Shown: positions 15,483 through 24,337, numbered from the stretch's first letter. The stretch: 64,000 bases of DNA from Eisenbergiella porci (GCF_009696275.1 NZ_VUMI01000021.1:29061-93060); one strand, 5' to 3'. Made by a program: numbers and translations. Notes: a model not told the origin generated them from the sequence alone.

Positions 15483-17709
15483 ACTTGTTTTTAAAAATGC
15501 GAAGCGGTCTGTAAAGGACTATTTGATCTACATCGTGACCATGACACTCTGTGTCACCTTGTTTTATGCGTTTTTGTCTATCACCAGCAGCTACTATCAT
15601 CCGAATATCGGCGCTGAATATAACATTTCCCTGCTGGCTGGAGGGATGAAACTGGCGATTTGCGGAATCAGTCTGCTTCTGTTGTTCCTGATTCACTATG
15701 TCAATCGTTTCATGCTGAGAAAAAAACAGAAGGAGTTTGCGGTTGAGGCAACATTGGGAATGGAACAAAGAACCATAGGGATGCTCTTTTTTAGCGAGAC
15801 CTTTTTTTTGCTTATATTCTCTGTAGCGGTGGGTATCCTTCTGGGAATGATTGTTTCCCAGGTCATTACGGCTATGCTGCTTGTATCTTTTGGGAAACCG
15901 TACACCTTTTCCTGGTCATTTTTCCCGGATACCGTTCTGCTGACAATCGGATTTTTTACCTTTTGTCAGATTCTAATTGGGATTGGAAATGTCAGAATTC
16001 TCAATAAAAGCAGGATTATCGAGCTTATGACGGCAAACCGTCAGAATGAAAAGCCTCTTCATAAAAGCAGATGGATGCCGATGATCTGTCTGTTCTATGG
16101 CGTCCTGCTATTATGGATGCTGGAAGTGGGCATTGTAAAATATCATTTTTATTTTGATTCCAGACACCCGCTTCCGGTAAAACTCATGTATTGGGGGAAT
16201 ATCCTTTTTCCTGCACTGACACTGCTGTGGGGAATAACAGGTGCTTTTCGACACAAAAAAATAGGATTTTCCAGATACCTTTGCGGGCTTTTGGCTGGTG
16301 CAGTATTGACCGCTATACCGACTTTTTCCATCGCAAAGCTGGAAAACACCTATTTTCTGGGATTTGATGCCCCAACCCTGAACCAATATTTGATGTTTGG
16401 AGTTGCGGATATTTTGTTTATCATTGCCGCAGTTATTTATTTATCGAATGCAGCGCTCCTATACTGGAAAGAATCTAAAGTGTCTCACAAATATCACAAT
16501 ACAAATTTATTTCTGTTTGGACAGCTTTCGTCTAAGCTTGCTACCAATACAAAAACGATGACTGTAATTTGTGTGACATTGACCTTCTCTATCTGTCTGT
16601 TTGTCATTGCACCGATTTTAACAGGATGGAGTCTTGGCTATCTGGACAGTCGTGCTGTCTATGATATTCAAATTTCAAGCCGCTACAACGATGTTTATGA
16701 CCTGGAAAATCTTCCGGATACAAATTATTGGGAAATTACCGACTTCATAGAGGAAAACAAGATTTCGATAAAGAATGATTTGACTTTTTCAGAGTATCTT
16801 CCGAAACGGGACTCCTTTCACCAGCGGGTAAAGTACGATTTTCCTCCCTTGGCAATTTCGCTGTCAGATTATAACGCCGTTCGGGAAATGTTGGGATATG
16901 AGCCAATCATCCTAAAATCAGATGAATTTGCCACGCACTGGCATCGTGCAACGGAGGACAAGGATATTGAAAAATTCATCGCTGCTCACACTGTGCTGGA
17001 AACTGATGCTGGCACACTAAAACTTAGTGAAAACGCAGTATTTCAAGAGCCTGTGGGGGAATCCATCTACAATCTTTATACGGATGTGGTGTATATTGTG
17101 CCTGACCAGGCAGCGCAAGCCTTGCTTCCGGTTCAGACCAACCGGTTTGTGATGACCCAATCTCCACTTCCATTTAAAGCGGCAGAAGCGCTGGAGCAGC
17201 TCCTTGTGCGTTCTTACCCAGAGGACCCCGGTAAAGACAATCTGCCAAGTTATAGTACAACAATCCATACCACGGAGGTAAACCGCACAATCGCCCTGAA
17301 CTTTATCCTGAAAGCGTCCTTGATCTACAGTGCAATCGTTCTGGTGGTGATGTGTCTTACCGTGCTGGCTCTCCAACAGCTCTTGGATGCAGAAAAATAT
17401 CATTATAGGTTTTCGGTTCTGCGAAAAATGGGAGTGGAAGAGAAAGAACTTCATACTTTGGCTCTAAAGCAGCTTGGTGTTTGGTTTGGGCTGCCGATCA
17501 CATCGGCAATCGTTGTAGCAATGGTTGTGCTTGGCTATTTTCTGCAAAGTGCTTCTGTTGAAATTTCTACTTATATCGGCATTGGAGCCTTGATGCGGCA
17601 AATAGGTATCATTGTCGGGATTTTCGCCTTGCTTCTGAGCTGCTATTTTCTCAGTACATGGCTGCTGTTCCAGCGTTCGATTCGCAGCAGTTCCGATAGC
17701 GTAAGGTGA
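15469..17709 (+). CDS. BceB/CprB-type ABC transporter permease (746 aa)
   Basis: Starts MMYAKLVFKNAKRSVKDYLIYIV, the typical BceB N-terminus, with a first helix at about 18-38. FtsX domains flank a large extracytoplasmic domain of about 200 residues (around 385-590), which in this family senses lipid-II-binding peptides. The ATG overlaps the end of the ATPase gene. It is followed by a second permease, so the module has an ATPase plus two permeases, as in clostridial CprABC rather than Bacillus BceAB. Which peptides it protects against cannot be told. Confidence 0.88.
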   Translation: MMYAKLVFKNAKRSVKDYLIYIVTMTLCVTLFYAFLSITSSYYHPNIGAEYNISLLAGGMKLAICGISLLLLFLIHYVNRFMLRKKQKEFAVEATLGMEQRTIGMLFFSETFFLLIFSVAVGILLGMIVSQVITAMLLVSFGKPYTFSWSFFPDTVLLTIGFFTFCQILIGIGNVRILNKSRIIELMTANRQNEKPLHKSRWMPMICLFYGVLLLWMLEVGIVKYHFYFDSRHPLPVKLMYWGNILFPALTLLWGITGAFRHKKIGFSRYLCGLLAGAVLTAIPTFSIAKLENTYFLGFDAPTLNQYLMFGVADILFIIAAVIYLSNAALLYWKESKVSHKYHNTNLFLFGQLSSKLATNTKTMTVICVTLTFSICLFVIAPILTGWSLGYLDSRAVYDIQISSRYNDVYDLENLPDTNYWEITDFIEENKISIKNDLTFSEYLPKRDSFHQRVKYDFPPLAISLSDYNAVREMLGYEPIILKSDEFATHWHRATEDKDIEKFIAAHTVLETDAGTLKLSENAVFQEPVGESIYNLYTDVVYIVPDQAAQALLPVQTNRFVMTQSPLPFKAAEALEQLLVRSYPEDPGKDNLPSYSTTIHTTEVNRTIALNFILKASLIYSAIVLVVMCLTVLALQQLLDAEKYHYRFSVLRKMGVEEKELHTLALKQLGVWFGLPITSAIVVAMVVLGYFLQSASVEISTYIGIGALMRQIGIIVGIFALLLSCYFLSTWLLFQRSIRSSSDSVR

Positions 17710-17723
17710 TGGGAGGAAGATGT

Positions 17724-19688
17724 GTGTACGGGAAGTTAGCCATTCAAAATATCCGCAGAAGCCTGCGGGATTATATCATTTACTTTGTGACGCTTACCTT
17801 GACTGCGGCATTGATGTACTCATTTTTGGCATTAGGCTTTTCATCAGATGTTCTTGCTATGGCAGAAAATATGTCGATGCTGACTACTGGAATTCTGCTT
17901 ATGTCAGCTCTGGTTGCTTTTATGTCCTCGTTTGTGGTCGGTTATGCGATCCGCTTTATGCTGGGACGACGGAAAAAGGAATTTGCAACCTACGAACTGA
18001 TTGGCATGGAAGCAAAGACAGTACGTAATTTGTTCCTTGCTGAAAACAGTATCATCGGTACAGGGGCCTTTCTGCTTGGTTCTTTGGTTGGCACAGGGCT
18101 TTCCGGTTTGCTAAATCAGGTGGTAAAAAATATCTTTGAGGTGCCGCATACCTATCAGGTTTCTTTTTCTCTCCAGGCATGGACAGTAACATTTTTGTTT
18201 TTTGCCTTGATGTATGGCTTGGGGATGCTCCGAGCGGCAAAGATTATCCGGCATCAGAAAGTGATCGATCTGCTGTATGATAACCGCAAGAATGAAGAAT
18301 ACCGTTTCAAATCATGCAGTCGTAGTCTTCTGGTAGTATTGCTTTCAATCGCTGCAATGGTTACAGGCGTGATTTTGCTTGGGCGGATGCTTCAGACACA
18401 AACCAATGAAGCATTTTTGTACCTTGGCGGAGCTTGCTTGCTCATTCTGGTGGGTGTTTACGAGCTGCATCGCCAGATTCCGCTTTTGCTGCACCGATTT
18501 GCAAAACAAAATTTGCGCCATAAGTACAAAGAAGAAAATCTGTTCTTCCTGGGGCAGATTGGGCGGCGCATCCATTCTGCTGGCCGGACAATGGCTGTGG
18601 TGGCGATCCTTTTGACCATATCTTTGGCAACCATGTTTGTGGGGCTTACCATGGGGGCAGGCTACAAAGCCAATATGAAAGCCTATTATCCCTATGATGC
18701 AGGCGTGGCGATTGATGCACCTTTGAAAAAATCCAGCATGGATTCCATCGTTTCCTTTACGGAGGAGCATTGTGAAGTCGAGGATTCTGTGATCTATTAT
18801 CTGTATGTGGTTCCTGAAAAATCAATCGAAGCCTTGTCCTTGTCCGATTATAACCACCTGCGTGAAATCCTGGGGCTTTCTCCTATTGTCATGGGCAACA
18901 ACGAATTTTTGGTTCATTGTGATACATGGAACTATATGGACGGAATCCGGCAGGGCTTGGAGCAACAGCCGGAGATCACATTAAATGGTCGGACCTTGAC
19001 CGTTGCGGAAACACCGATCCTGACAGAGCCGATGGAGCAGTATCAAATGGCCGGAACGAAGGGATATGTGCTTGTTCTGCCGGATGAAGCAGCTTCACAA
19101 TTAGTCGGAGAAAAAATCCGTCTGGCGATGAAACTGGAAGATGGCGGATACCCGGAATTAAAAAGCGACTTGAAACAATTCCTGAACAGTGGGAAATGGC
19201 AGCCGGAATTGCAGTCCGGTCAGCAGCTCCCGGAAAAAGTAACGATGGGTGTTACAGTAAAGGCGTGGGGTATTGCCAATTCGCTGACTGGATTTACAGC
19301 GATTTCATTCTGCGGATTGTATTTAAGCATTATTTTTATCATCCTATCCTGCTCGGTTCTTGCATTTGAGCAGCTTTCTGCCATAGACAAAAACCAGAAG
19401 AATTATGCGGTCATTGACCGTTTGGGTGTACCGGGTCATAGGCAGGCTTCCCTAATCCGTAGGGAACTGTCCACAGTCTTTTTGATCCCACTGCTATTCC
19501 CTCTTTTACTAACGGTTTTGCTGATAGCAGGGGCGCAGTTCTTTTTTGGAGAGGCAATTTTGCAGCAGGGGCTTGTACCCCTTTATGGCCTGGTGACGAT
19601 CCTGCTATTCTGTGCAATCTACCTGACCTATTTTGGTGCAACGATGTTCTTGTTCAAACGGGTTATTCTTCGACCTGAAATGAGATAA
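17724..19688 (+). CDS. Second BceB/CprC-type ABC transporter permease (654 aa)
   Basis: Homologous to the preceding permease over its N-terminus (VYGKLAIQNIRRSLRDYII against MYAKLVFKNAKRSVKDYLI), which supports the GTG start at 17724; GGGAGG lies 7 nt upstream. GTG 17706 and ATG 17709 are in-frame alternatives but have no site. Four N-terminal and several C-terminal helices enclose an extracytoplasmic domain (about 315-500). Two-permease modules are known in clostridial cationic-peptide resistance; both chains are expected to form one transporter with the ATPase. Confidence 0.86.
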   Translation: MYGKLAIQNIRRSLRDYIIYFVTLTLTAALMYSFLALGFSSDVLAMAENMSMLTTGILLMSALVAFMSSFVVGYAIRFMLGRRKKEFATYELIGMEAKTVRNLFLAENSIIGTGAFLLGSLVGTGLSGLLNQVVKNIFEVPHTYQVSFSLQAWTVTFLFFALMYGLGMLRAAKIIRHQKVIDLLYDNRKNEEYRFKSCSRSLLVVLLSIAAMVTGVILLGRMLQTQTNEAFLYLGGACLLILVGVYELHRQIPLLLHRFAKQNLRHKYKEENLFFLGQIGRRIHSAGRTMAVVAILLTISLATMFVGLTMGAGYKANMKAYYPYDAGVAIDAPLKKSSMDSIVSFTEEHCEVEDSVIYYLYVVPEKSIEALSLSDYNHLREILGLSPIVMGNNEFLVHCDTWNYMDGIRQGLEQQPEITLNGRTLTVAETPILTEPMEQYQMAGTKGYVLVLPDEAASQLVGEKIRLAMKLEDGGYPELKSDLKQFLNSGKWQPELQSGQQLPEKVTMGVTVKAWGIANSLTGFTAISFCGLYLSIIFIILSCSVLAFEQLSAIDKNQKNYAVIDRLGVPGHRQASLIRRELSTVFLIPLLFPLLLTVLLIAGAQFFFGEAILQQGLVPLYGLVTILLFCAIYLTYFGATMFLFKRVILRPEMR

Positions 19689-19693
19689 AAATT

Positions 19694-19788
19694 GAATTGC
19701 TACAAAAATGAAGCAATTCAGCCTGTTTTCTTGCTGAAAAAGAAAGCGGTTAGGAGATTTCTGTAACATTTGGTCTTTATCATAGAAT
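19694..19788 (+). promoter_or_regulatory. Intergenic module, copy F, beyond the last permease gene
   Basis: GAATTG (19694-19699) and CAATTC (19714-19719) form the same hairpin as in the permease array. TTCTGTAACATTT (19759-19771) is followed by TAGAAT (19783-19788) at the same 24-nt offset as at 5188-5217. No transporter gene follows; the next unit is the ICE right end, so this looks like a copy orphaned at the edge of the island. Confidence 0.5.
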
Positions 19789-19824
19789 CAAAAGTAAGAT
19801 AGAAAATGTGATTAAATCTGCCGA

Positions 19825-19946
19825 ACGACGGCAAAAGAAAAAAAGCCGTCGTACAGCAGACACATTTCTATGCACCTATGAAGTGGCAGCTTTGAGAAAT
19901 CAGAGCCGCCGTTTCTTTTTGTTTTTCCGACGATGCTCATGCGATT
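19825..19946 (+). terminator. Paired hairpins at the cargo/ICE boundary
   Basis: ACGACGGC (19825-19832) pairs with GCCGTCGT (19845-19852). A second, imperfect hairpin (GGCAGCTTTGA with TCAGAGCCGCC) is followed by a T-rich stretch and is probably a terminator. The same pair of hairpins recurs at about 45835-45945 after the Mg2+ locus, marking a conserved junction of the element family. Confidence 0.6.
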
Positions 19947-19975
19947 AAGAGGGCGGTACACAGGAGGATACCGCT

Positions 19976-20083
19976 ATGGCAATTATCGTCATTCATAGCA
20001 CCCATGAGCTTCATCAATTAAAAAAAGTCTTGTCCCTCCTCCGGGGAGGTATGGCTATCTATCAGCATTATCGTTCCATCTAA
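19976..20083 (+). CDS. Leader-like small ORF (35 aa) before the sigma-like gene
   Basis: Begins MAIIVIHSTHELHQLKKVLS. CAGGAGG (19961-19967) lies 8 nt before the ATG, so translation is likely. It is followed by a terminator hairpin (20111-20146) and a ribosome-binding-site hairpin, an arrangement that resembles leader-peptide attenuation as known for Tn916 tet(M). The role is an inference. Confidence 0.45.
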   Translation: MAIIVIHSTHELHQLKKVLSLLRGGMAIYQHYRSI

Positions 20084-20110
20084 ATCAGAAGAATAGTAGG
20101 TATTTTTGTC

Positions 20111-20146
20111 GCGCCAGTTTCCCATTGCGGAGAGCTGGCGCTTTTT
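20111..20146 (+). terminator. Terminator or attenuator between leader ORF and sigma-like gene
   Basis: GCGCCAG (20111-20117) pairs with CTGGCGC (20135-20141), followed by TTTTT. It stands between the 35-codon ORF and the regulator gene. Confidence 0.7.
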
Positions 20147-20199
20147 ATTGTCGATTTTTCGGGAAAGCTCCCGAAGTATGTCGCTGCCGATCCCCGCCT

Positions 20200-20242
20200 C
20201 ATTTCGATTCACTCGTCAATCGCCCATGAATCGAAATGGAGG
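20200..20242 (+). promoter_or_regulatory. Hairpin that would hide the ribosome-binding site of the sigma-like gene
   Basis: CATTTCGATTCA (20200-20211) is the exact reverse complement of TGAATCGAAATG (20227-20238); the second arm runs into GGAGG (20238-20242). A similar arrangement (13-bp stem, 31101-31132) precedes the second sigma-like gene. Confidence 0.6.
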
Positions 20243-20248
20243 TACATA

Positions 20249-20674
20249 ATGAAGAAAGTCAATCTTAGGGAGTTGTATCCTGATATATACAAAACGGATG
20301 TTTTTATAGAAGTAAGCAGTGAAGTACAAGAGGTATTCCTGACAGATAAGCGAGCAGAAGCTGCACGCCAGCGCCAGATGTATAACTACAAAGCGTACTA
20401 TTCTTTGGACTGTGATAATGGTATAGAAAAAGAGGTAGTGTATCAGCCGCCGACACCAGAAATACTCTTAGAGGAAAAGCAGCTTCGAGAGCAGCTTTAT
20501 GCTGCGGTGATGGCCTTACCGGAGAAGCAGGCAAAGAGGATTTATGCTCGGTTTTATCTGGGTATGACAGTTAAAGAAATTGCCAAGACAGAAGGCGTTG
20601 ATCTCAGTAGAGTGTATGACAGCATCCAACGCGGTTTGAAATGGCTGGCTAAAAATTTGAAAAAGTTTGATTAG
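20249..20674 (+). CDS. Sigma-70 region-4-like regulator of a Tn916/Tn1549-family element (141 aa)
   Basis: Resembles the small sigma-factor-like regulators (Orf7-like) found between the cargo and integrase genes of Tn916/Tn1549-type ICEs. The C-terminal half carries a helix-turn-helix (LPEKQAKRIYARFYLGMTVKEIAKTEGVDLSRVYDSIQRGL, listed here in pieces: recognition around VDLSRVYDSI). The N-terminal half has the RQRQMYNYKAYYSLDCDNG motif seen in such proteins. A decayed copy with the same motifs lies at about 46310-46510. It probably controls excision or transfer genes. Confidence 0.75.
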   Translation: MKKVNLRELYPDIYKTDVFIEVSSEVQEVFLTDKRAEAARQRQMYNYKAYYSLDCDNGIEKEVVYQPPTPEILLEEKQLREQLYAAVMALPEKQAKRIYARFYLGMTVKEIAKTEGVDLSRVYDSIQRGLKWLAKNLKKFD

Positions 20675-20689
20675 CATAGCGAAAATATT

Positions 20690-21151
20690 GCTCTTTTTTT
20701 CATTACTATTAAAAGGACAAGTTTCCCCCTTCAACAGCACTTTGACAATTTCATATACAGCATAACAGGTACATAACCCGTGTACGAGCGAGTGTGGAAC
20801 GTCGCGAAGATGGAGCAGTCAGGGAGGTGATGAACAAAGCTGCTTAGGAGCGATCTACGATTCCACAAAACGGATGGTGGCAGATCCGGCGCGAGGATTG
20901 CACGGGGGCTTAAAGATACTTCCTCACGGCCTCCTAAAGACTTGGGGGAAACCCTGCGGCGCACGAGTAAAACGACGCTGCGGAGTTATGACAACCGCGC
21001 CAGCGGAGACCTGCTATGTTCCCATCGTCAGGGTTGCGTGGCAAATATGGCGAGAATTGAGTCATATTAAAATAGGAAGCGATTACTCTCTTTGGTGGCC
21101 GTTTTCTATTCAAAATCAGATACCATGCGCTGGCAGTTTCGGCTGCCAGCG
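20690..21151 (+). ncRNA. Candidate structured RNA between the sigma-like and excisionase genes
   Basis: No convincing ORF on either strand in 536 bp, yet it is GC-rich with several local pairings: GTGGAA/TTCCAC (20794-20799, 20861-20866), AGCAG/CTGCT (20814-20818, 20840-20844), GAGGA/TCCTC (20893-20897, 20931-20935), GCGGCG/CGCTGC (20956-20961, 20976-20981) and CAACC/GGTTG (20992-20996, 21032-21036). A 9-bp hairpin with a TTTCGG loop (21128-21136, 21143-21151) ends it. I cannot assign it to a known RNA family. Confidence 0.4.
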
Positions 21152-21210
21152 TATTCATGTGATTTTGAAAGCACGATGATAACCTTGACAGATTGGAGGG
21201 AATATAGTCT

Positions 21211-21441
21211 ATGGAAAAACTCATTACACGAAAAGAAGCTGCTGAAATCTTAGGAATCAGCATAGCAACGCTGGATGCCGCCCGTAACAACGGCTTGATC
21301 TCTTATGTGCAGTATGTTCAGAATGGCTGTGTGTATTTTACTGCGGCAGGTCTCCAGGAGTATATCGCAAAATGCACGCACAGAGCAAAGCCAGTTGAGA
21401 GAAGCACAACTTACCGTAAGCCTCGAAGCGGAAGATCGTGA
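21211..21441 (+). CDS. Excisionase-like helix-turn-helix protein (76 aa)
   Basis: Small MerR/AlpA-like DNA-binding protein. ITRKEAAEILGISIATLDAARNNGLI is the helix-turn-helix, followed by a short strand region (YVQNGCVYFTAAGLQEYI) typical of Xis proteins. It sits just before the integrase genes, the usual place for the directionality factor of Tn916-type elements. GGAGGG about 10 nt upstream supports the start. Confidence 0.75.
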   Translation: MEKLITRKEAAEILGISIATLDAARNNGLISYVQYVQNGCVYFTAAGLQEYIAKCTHRAKPVERSTTYRKPRSGRS

Positions 21442-21525
21442 GCCGGTCCGTATCCTTGATGGAATCAGAGAGGTCTGATAAAACAAAGGTACAGCGCTGG
21501 AAATTATTCTTAGGAGGTGGAGGAA

Positions 21526-22743
21526 TTGGCAAATAGAAAAATAATACTTCCTCAATATGGCACAGTCATGAAAAGAGGTGTCCTATATTATAGGACCAGA
21601 ATCAAAGATGCGAATGGAAAGCTCGTAGCTCTCTACGCAAAAACACCTGAAGAATTATATAACAAAGAAACGCTTGCGTTGGAACAGATTGAGAATGCCA
21701 CTTTTCATCGAAAAACGCCCACGGTTGCAGAGTATTGTGAAAAGTGGCTGCTGATGCAGTCGGTTCATATACGAGCTACTACCTTGACGGATTACACCTC
21801 AAAGGTCAGGCGGCATATTATAGCGGAATTAGGAGATAAACGGATAGGAGAGGTTAGTCTGGATGATATTCAACTTGCCCTTGTTCCGGTTTCCAAGAAA
21901 TCGGCTTCGGTTTATAAATCTGTGGTGATCCTTTATAAGTCTATCTTTCGCGCAGCGATGGAAAGCAGGATCATTGACCATAACCCGACGATTTATCTGA
22001 CTACAAAAGGTGGAGGAGTTCCCCAAGAGGAACGCCAGGCTTTGACAGATGAACAGGCAGAGCGCCTTTTGGATGCTATCCGGGATTTACCGCCGTATGT
22101 GTTTGTCATGATTGGTTTGTATGCGGGACTACGGCGGGAAGAAATTCTTGCGCTGCAATGGGATTCTGTATATCTGGATACAGATACTCCATATCTGACG
22201 GTAAGGCGGGCATGGCACACAGAACATAACAGACCAGTCATCTCAGATGAATTGAAAACCAAGGCTGCGGAGAGAAATATCCCTCTCCCTGTTTGTTTGG
22301 CCGAGTGCCTGAAGGCAGCAAAAGAAACTTCGACTTCGGAGTATGTAGTTTCAAACAGGGATGGCGAACCGCTGTCCTATACGCAGTTTAAGCGGCTGTG
22401 GCAGTATATTGTTACGAGAACGGTCAAGGAACGAAGCTATTACCGGTATGAAGATGGAAAAAGAGTAAAGCATACTGTCACACCCGTCTTGGGAGAAAAG
22501 GCCGCTCATAACGGAAAAGTGGTTTACAGCCTGGACTTCGAGGTAACACCCCATCAGCTGCGGCATACTTACATTACCAACCTCATTCATGCATCGGTAG
22601 ATCCCAAAACGGTTCAATACCTGGCAGGCCATGAAAGCAGCAAGATTACTATGGACATCTATGCAAAGGTTAAGTATAACAGGCCGGATGAGTTGGTCAG
22701 ATCAATGAGCTGCGCGTTTGCAAGTTGGGACGCTGCACAGTAA
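21526..22743 (+). CDS. Tyrosine integrase of the ICE, first copy (405 aa)
   Basis: Site-specific recombinase that would insert and excise the element. An N-terminal arm-binding domain (LPQYGTVMKRGVLYYRTRIKD) and a core-binding domain (PTVAEYCEKWLLMQ) precede the catalytic domain with R in GLYAGLRREEILALQ, H-LR in VTPHQLRHTY, H in LAGHESS and Y in MDIYAKV. The start is taken as TTG 21526: AGGAGG is 8 nt upstream and the N-terminus then aligns with the second integrase. A terminator follows (22767-22794). Confidence 0.9.
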   Translation: MANRKIILPQYGTVMKRGVLYYRTRIKDANGKLVALYAKTPEELYNKETLALEQIENATFHRKTPTVAEYCEKWLLMQSVHIRATTLTDYTSKVRRHIIAELGDKRIGEVSLDDIQLALVPVSKKSASVYKSVVILYKSIFRAAMESRIIDHNPTIYLTTKGGGVPQEERQALTDEQAERLLDAIRDLPPYVFVMIGLYAGLRREEILALQWDSVYLDTDTPYLTVRRAWHTEHNRPVISDELKTKAAERNIPLPVCLAECLKAAKETSTSEYVVSNRDGEPLSYTQFKRLWQYIVTRTVKERSYYRYEDGKRVKHTVTPVLGEKAAHNGKVVYSLDFEVTPHQLRHTYITNLIHASVDPKTVQYLAGHESSKITMDIYAKVKYNRPDELVRSMSCAFASWDAAQ

Positions 22744-22766
22744 TAACAAAATAGGAAGTGACGCAG

Positions 22767-22798
22767 GAGCGAGGCAAGGATGTCTCGCTCTTTGTTTT
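22767..22798 (+). terminator. Terminator between the tandem integrase genes
   Basis: GAGCGAG (22767-22773) pairs with CTCGCTC (22784-22790), followed by TTTGTTTT. Confidence 0.75.
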
Positions 22799-22891
22799 AT
22801 ACCGGCCGTATCTTTGATTAAATGGAGGCTTTCTGATAAAAAGAGAGTGTAGATACGGGAACTACACATTATCAAGAAAGGACGATCAAAG

Positions 22892-24103
22892 ATGGCAAAA
22901 AAGAAAACAATGATCCCGAAGTATGGGACGATTACATTAAAAGGAATCCAGTATTACAGAACCAGGATTAAGGATGCAGATGGCAAGGAGGTAAGTTTGT
23001 ATGCCACAACTTGCGAGGAACTGTATGAGAAACAATTAGAGGCGCGACAACAGGTGGAGGAAATCATCTTCCGCCGGCAGCACCCAACGGTAGCCGAGTA
23101 TTGCGAGAAGTGGCTGCTGATGCAGTCGGCAAAGGTGTATGCGTCTACACTCAGAGGTTATACGAGGGATATGCAAAACTATGTCATCAAGCCCCTGGGA
23201 GAGATGTATATGGAAGAAGTGACCGCTGATGATATTCGGCTGGCACTTGTTCCATTGTCAAAGAAATCGGAAGGCTTATACAACAAGGTTAATATGCTGC
23301 TCAAGTGCATTTTTTACGCGGCAGAGAGAAACCAAATTCTTGAACACAATCCCTGTGTGGGAATATCGGGCAAGGGCGGAAAGCCCGCAAAAAAGAGAGA
23401 GGCATTGACAGATCAGCAGGTAGCCGTGCTTCTGGATACGGTCAAAGGGCTTCCCCCCTACCTATTTATTATGCTTGGATTGTATTCCGGTCTGCGCCGG
23501 GAAGAAATCCTTGCACTGCAATGGGATTGTGTATTTTTGGATGAGAACACCCCGTATCTATCAGTAAGGCGGGCATGGCGTACAGAGCATAACAGGCCCG
23601 TAGTCTCTACGGTGTTAAAGACTCCGGCAGCAAAAAGGGATATTCCGATACCGAAGTGTTTGGTGGATTGTCTGAGAGAAGCGAAAGAAAATTCCATATC
23701 AGACTATGTGATCGCTGACAGCAAAGGAGAACCACTGGCTGCTTCGCAGTTTCAAAGAGTATGGCAGTATGTAGTTGTCCGCTCCACTAAGCCCCGAAAC
23801 TATTATAAGTATGTAAATGGGGAGAGTATCAAATATACGGTTACTCCAACGCTGGGCATGACCCAAAAGAATCAACCCAAAATCAAATATACGCTGGACT
23901 TCGATGTGACGCCCCATCAGCTGCGGCACACTTACATCACCAATCTTCTTTATGCGGGTGTCGATCCAAAGACAGTGCAATACCTTGCCGGACACGAAAA
24001 CAGCAAAACAACTATGGACATCTATGCAAAAGTGAAGTATAATAAACCCGAAGAGCTGTTTGGGGTAGTAAACGGTGCGTTTCATCAGGCTATTGCTGAA
24101 TGA
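22892..24103 (+). CDS. Tyrosine integrase, second tandem copy (403 aa)
   Basis: Close paralog of the preceding integrase along its whole length, with the same catalytic residues: R in GLYSGLRREEILALQ, H-LR in VTPHQLRHTY, H in LAGHENS, Y in MDIYAKV. ATG 22892 follows AAAGGACG. Two full-length integrases of the same family in tandem suggest that two related elements have stacked and one lost its interior, or that a gene duplicated. A fragment of a gene very like this one (TTTCAAAG...CCCCG context) is found at 46532-46615. Confidence 0.9.
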   Translation: MAKKKTMIPKYGTITLKGIQYYRTRIKDADGKEVSLYATTCEELYEKQLEARQQVEEIIFRRQHPTVAEYCEKWLLMQSAKVYASTLRGYTRDMQNYVIKPLGEMYMEEVTADDIRLALVPLSKKSEGLYNKVNMLLKCIFYAAERNQILEHNPCVGISGKGGKPAKKREALTDQQVAVLLDTVKGLPPYLFIMLGLYSGLRREEILALQWDCVFLDENTPYLSVRRAWRTEHNRPVVSTVLKTPAAKRDIPIPKCLVDCLREAKENSISDYVIADSKGEPLAASQFQRVWQYVVVRSTKPRNYYKYVNGESIKYTVTPTLGMTQKNQPKIKYTLDFDVTPHQLRHTYITNLLYAGVDPKTVQYLAGHENSKTTMDIYAKVKYNKPEELFGVVNGAFHQAIAE

Positions 24104-24286
24104 AAAAGGGCTGTTTTTTATGGTCCGCATACCGGATAACTGAGAAGCAGAAAGCCGGAAAAGCCCGGAATATCAAGGAAAAACAGCTCAAAAACTCGCG
24201 CAGTACGGTCTCAAGGCAGCTCGTCGCGCACCTCAGTTCAGCAAGAGATAATCTGCTGTTCAAACCGTATCAAAATGGTTCAAAAA

Positions 24287-24316
24287 CCCCGGAAAATCAA
24301 GGTTTTCCGGGGTTTT
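24287..24316 (+). terminator. Terminator after the second integrase
   Basis: CCCCGGAAAA (24287-24296) pairs perfectly with TTTTCCGGGG (24303-24312) around a 6-nt loop, followed by TTTT. Confidence 0.85.
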
Positions 24317-24337
24317 ACTGTATCTAAACGGGCTGAT

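Noticed and set aside
20690..21151. Group II intron or rRNA fragment
   Set aside because: No GUGYG start, no domain V-like hairpin and no reverse transcriptase; no rRNA signature stretches recognised.
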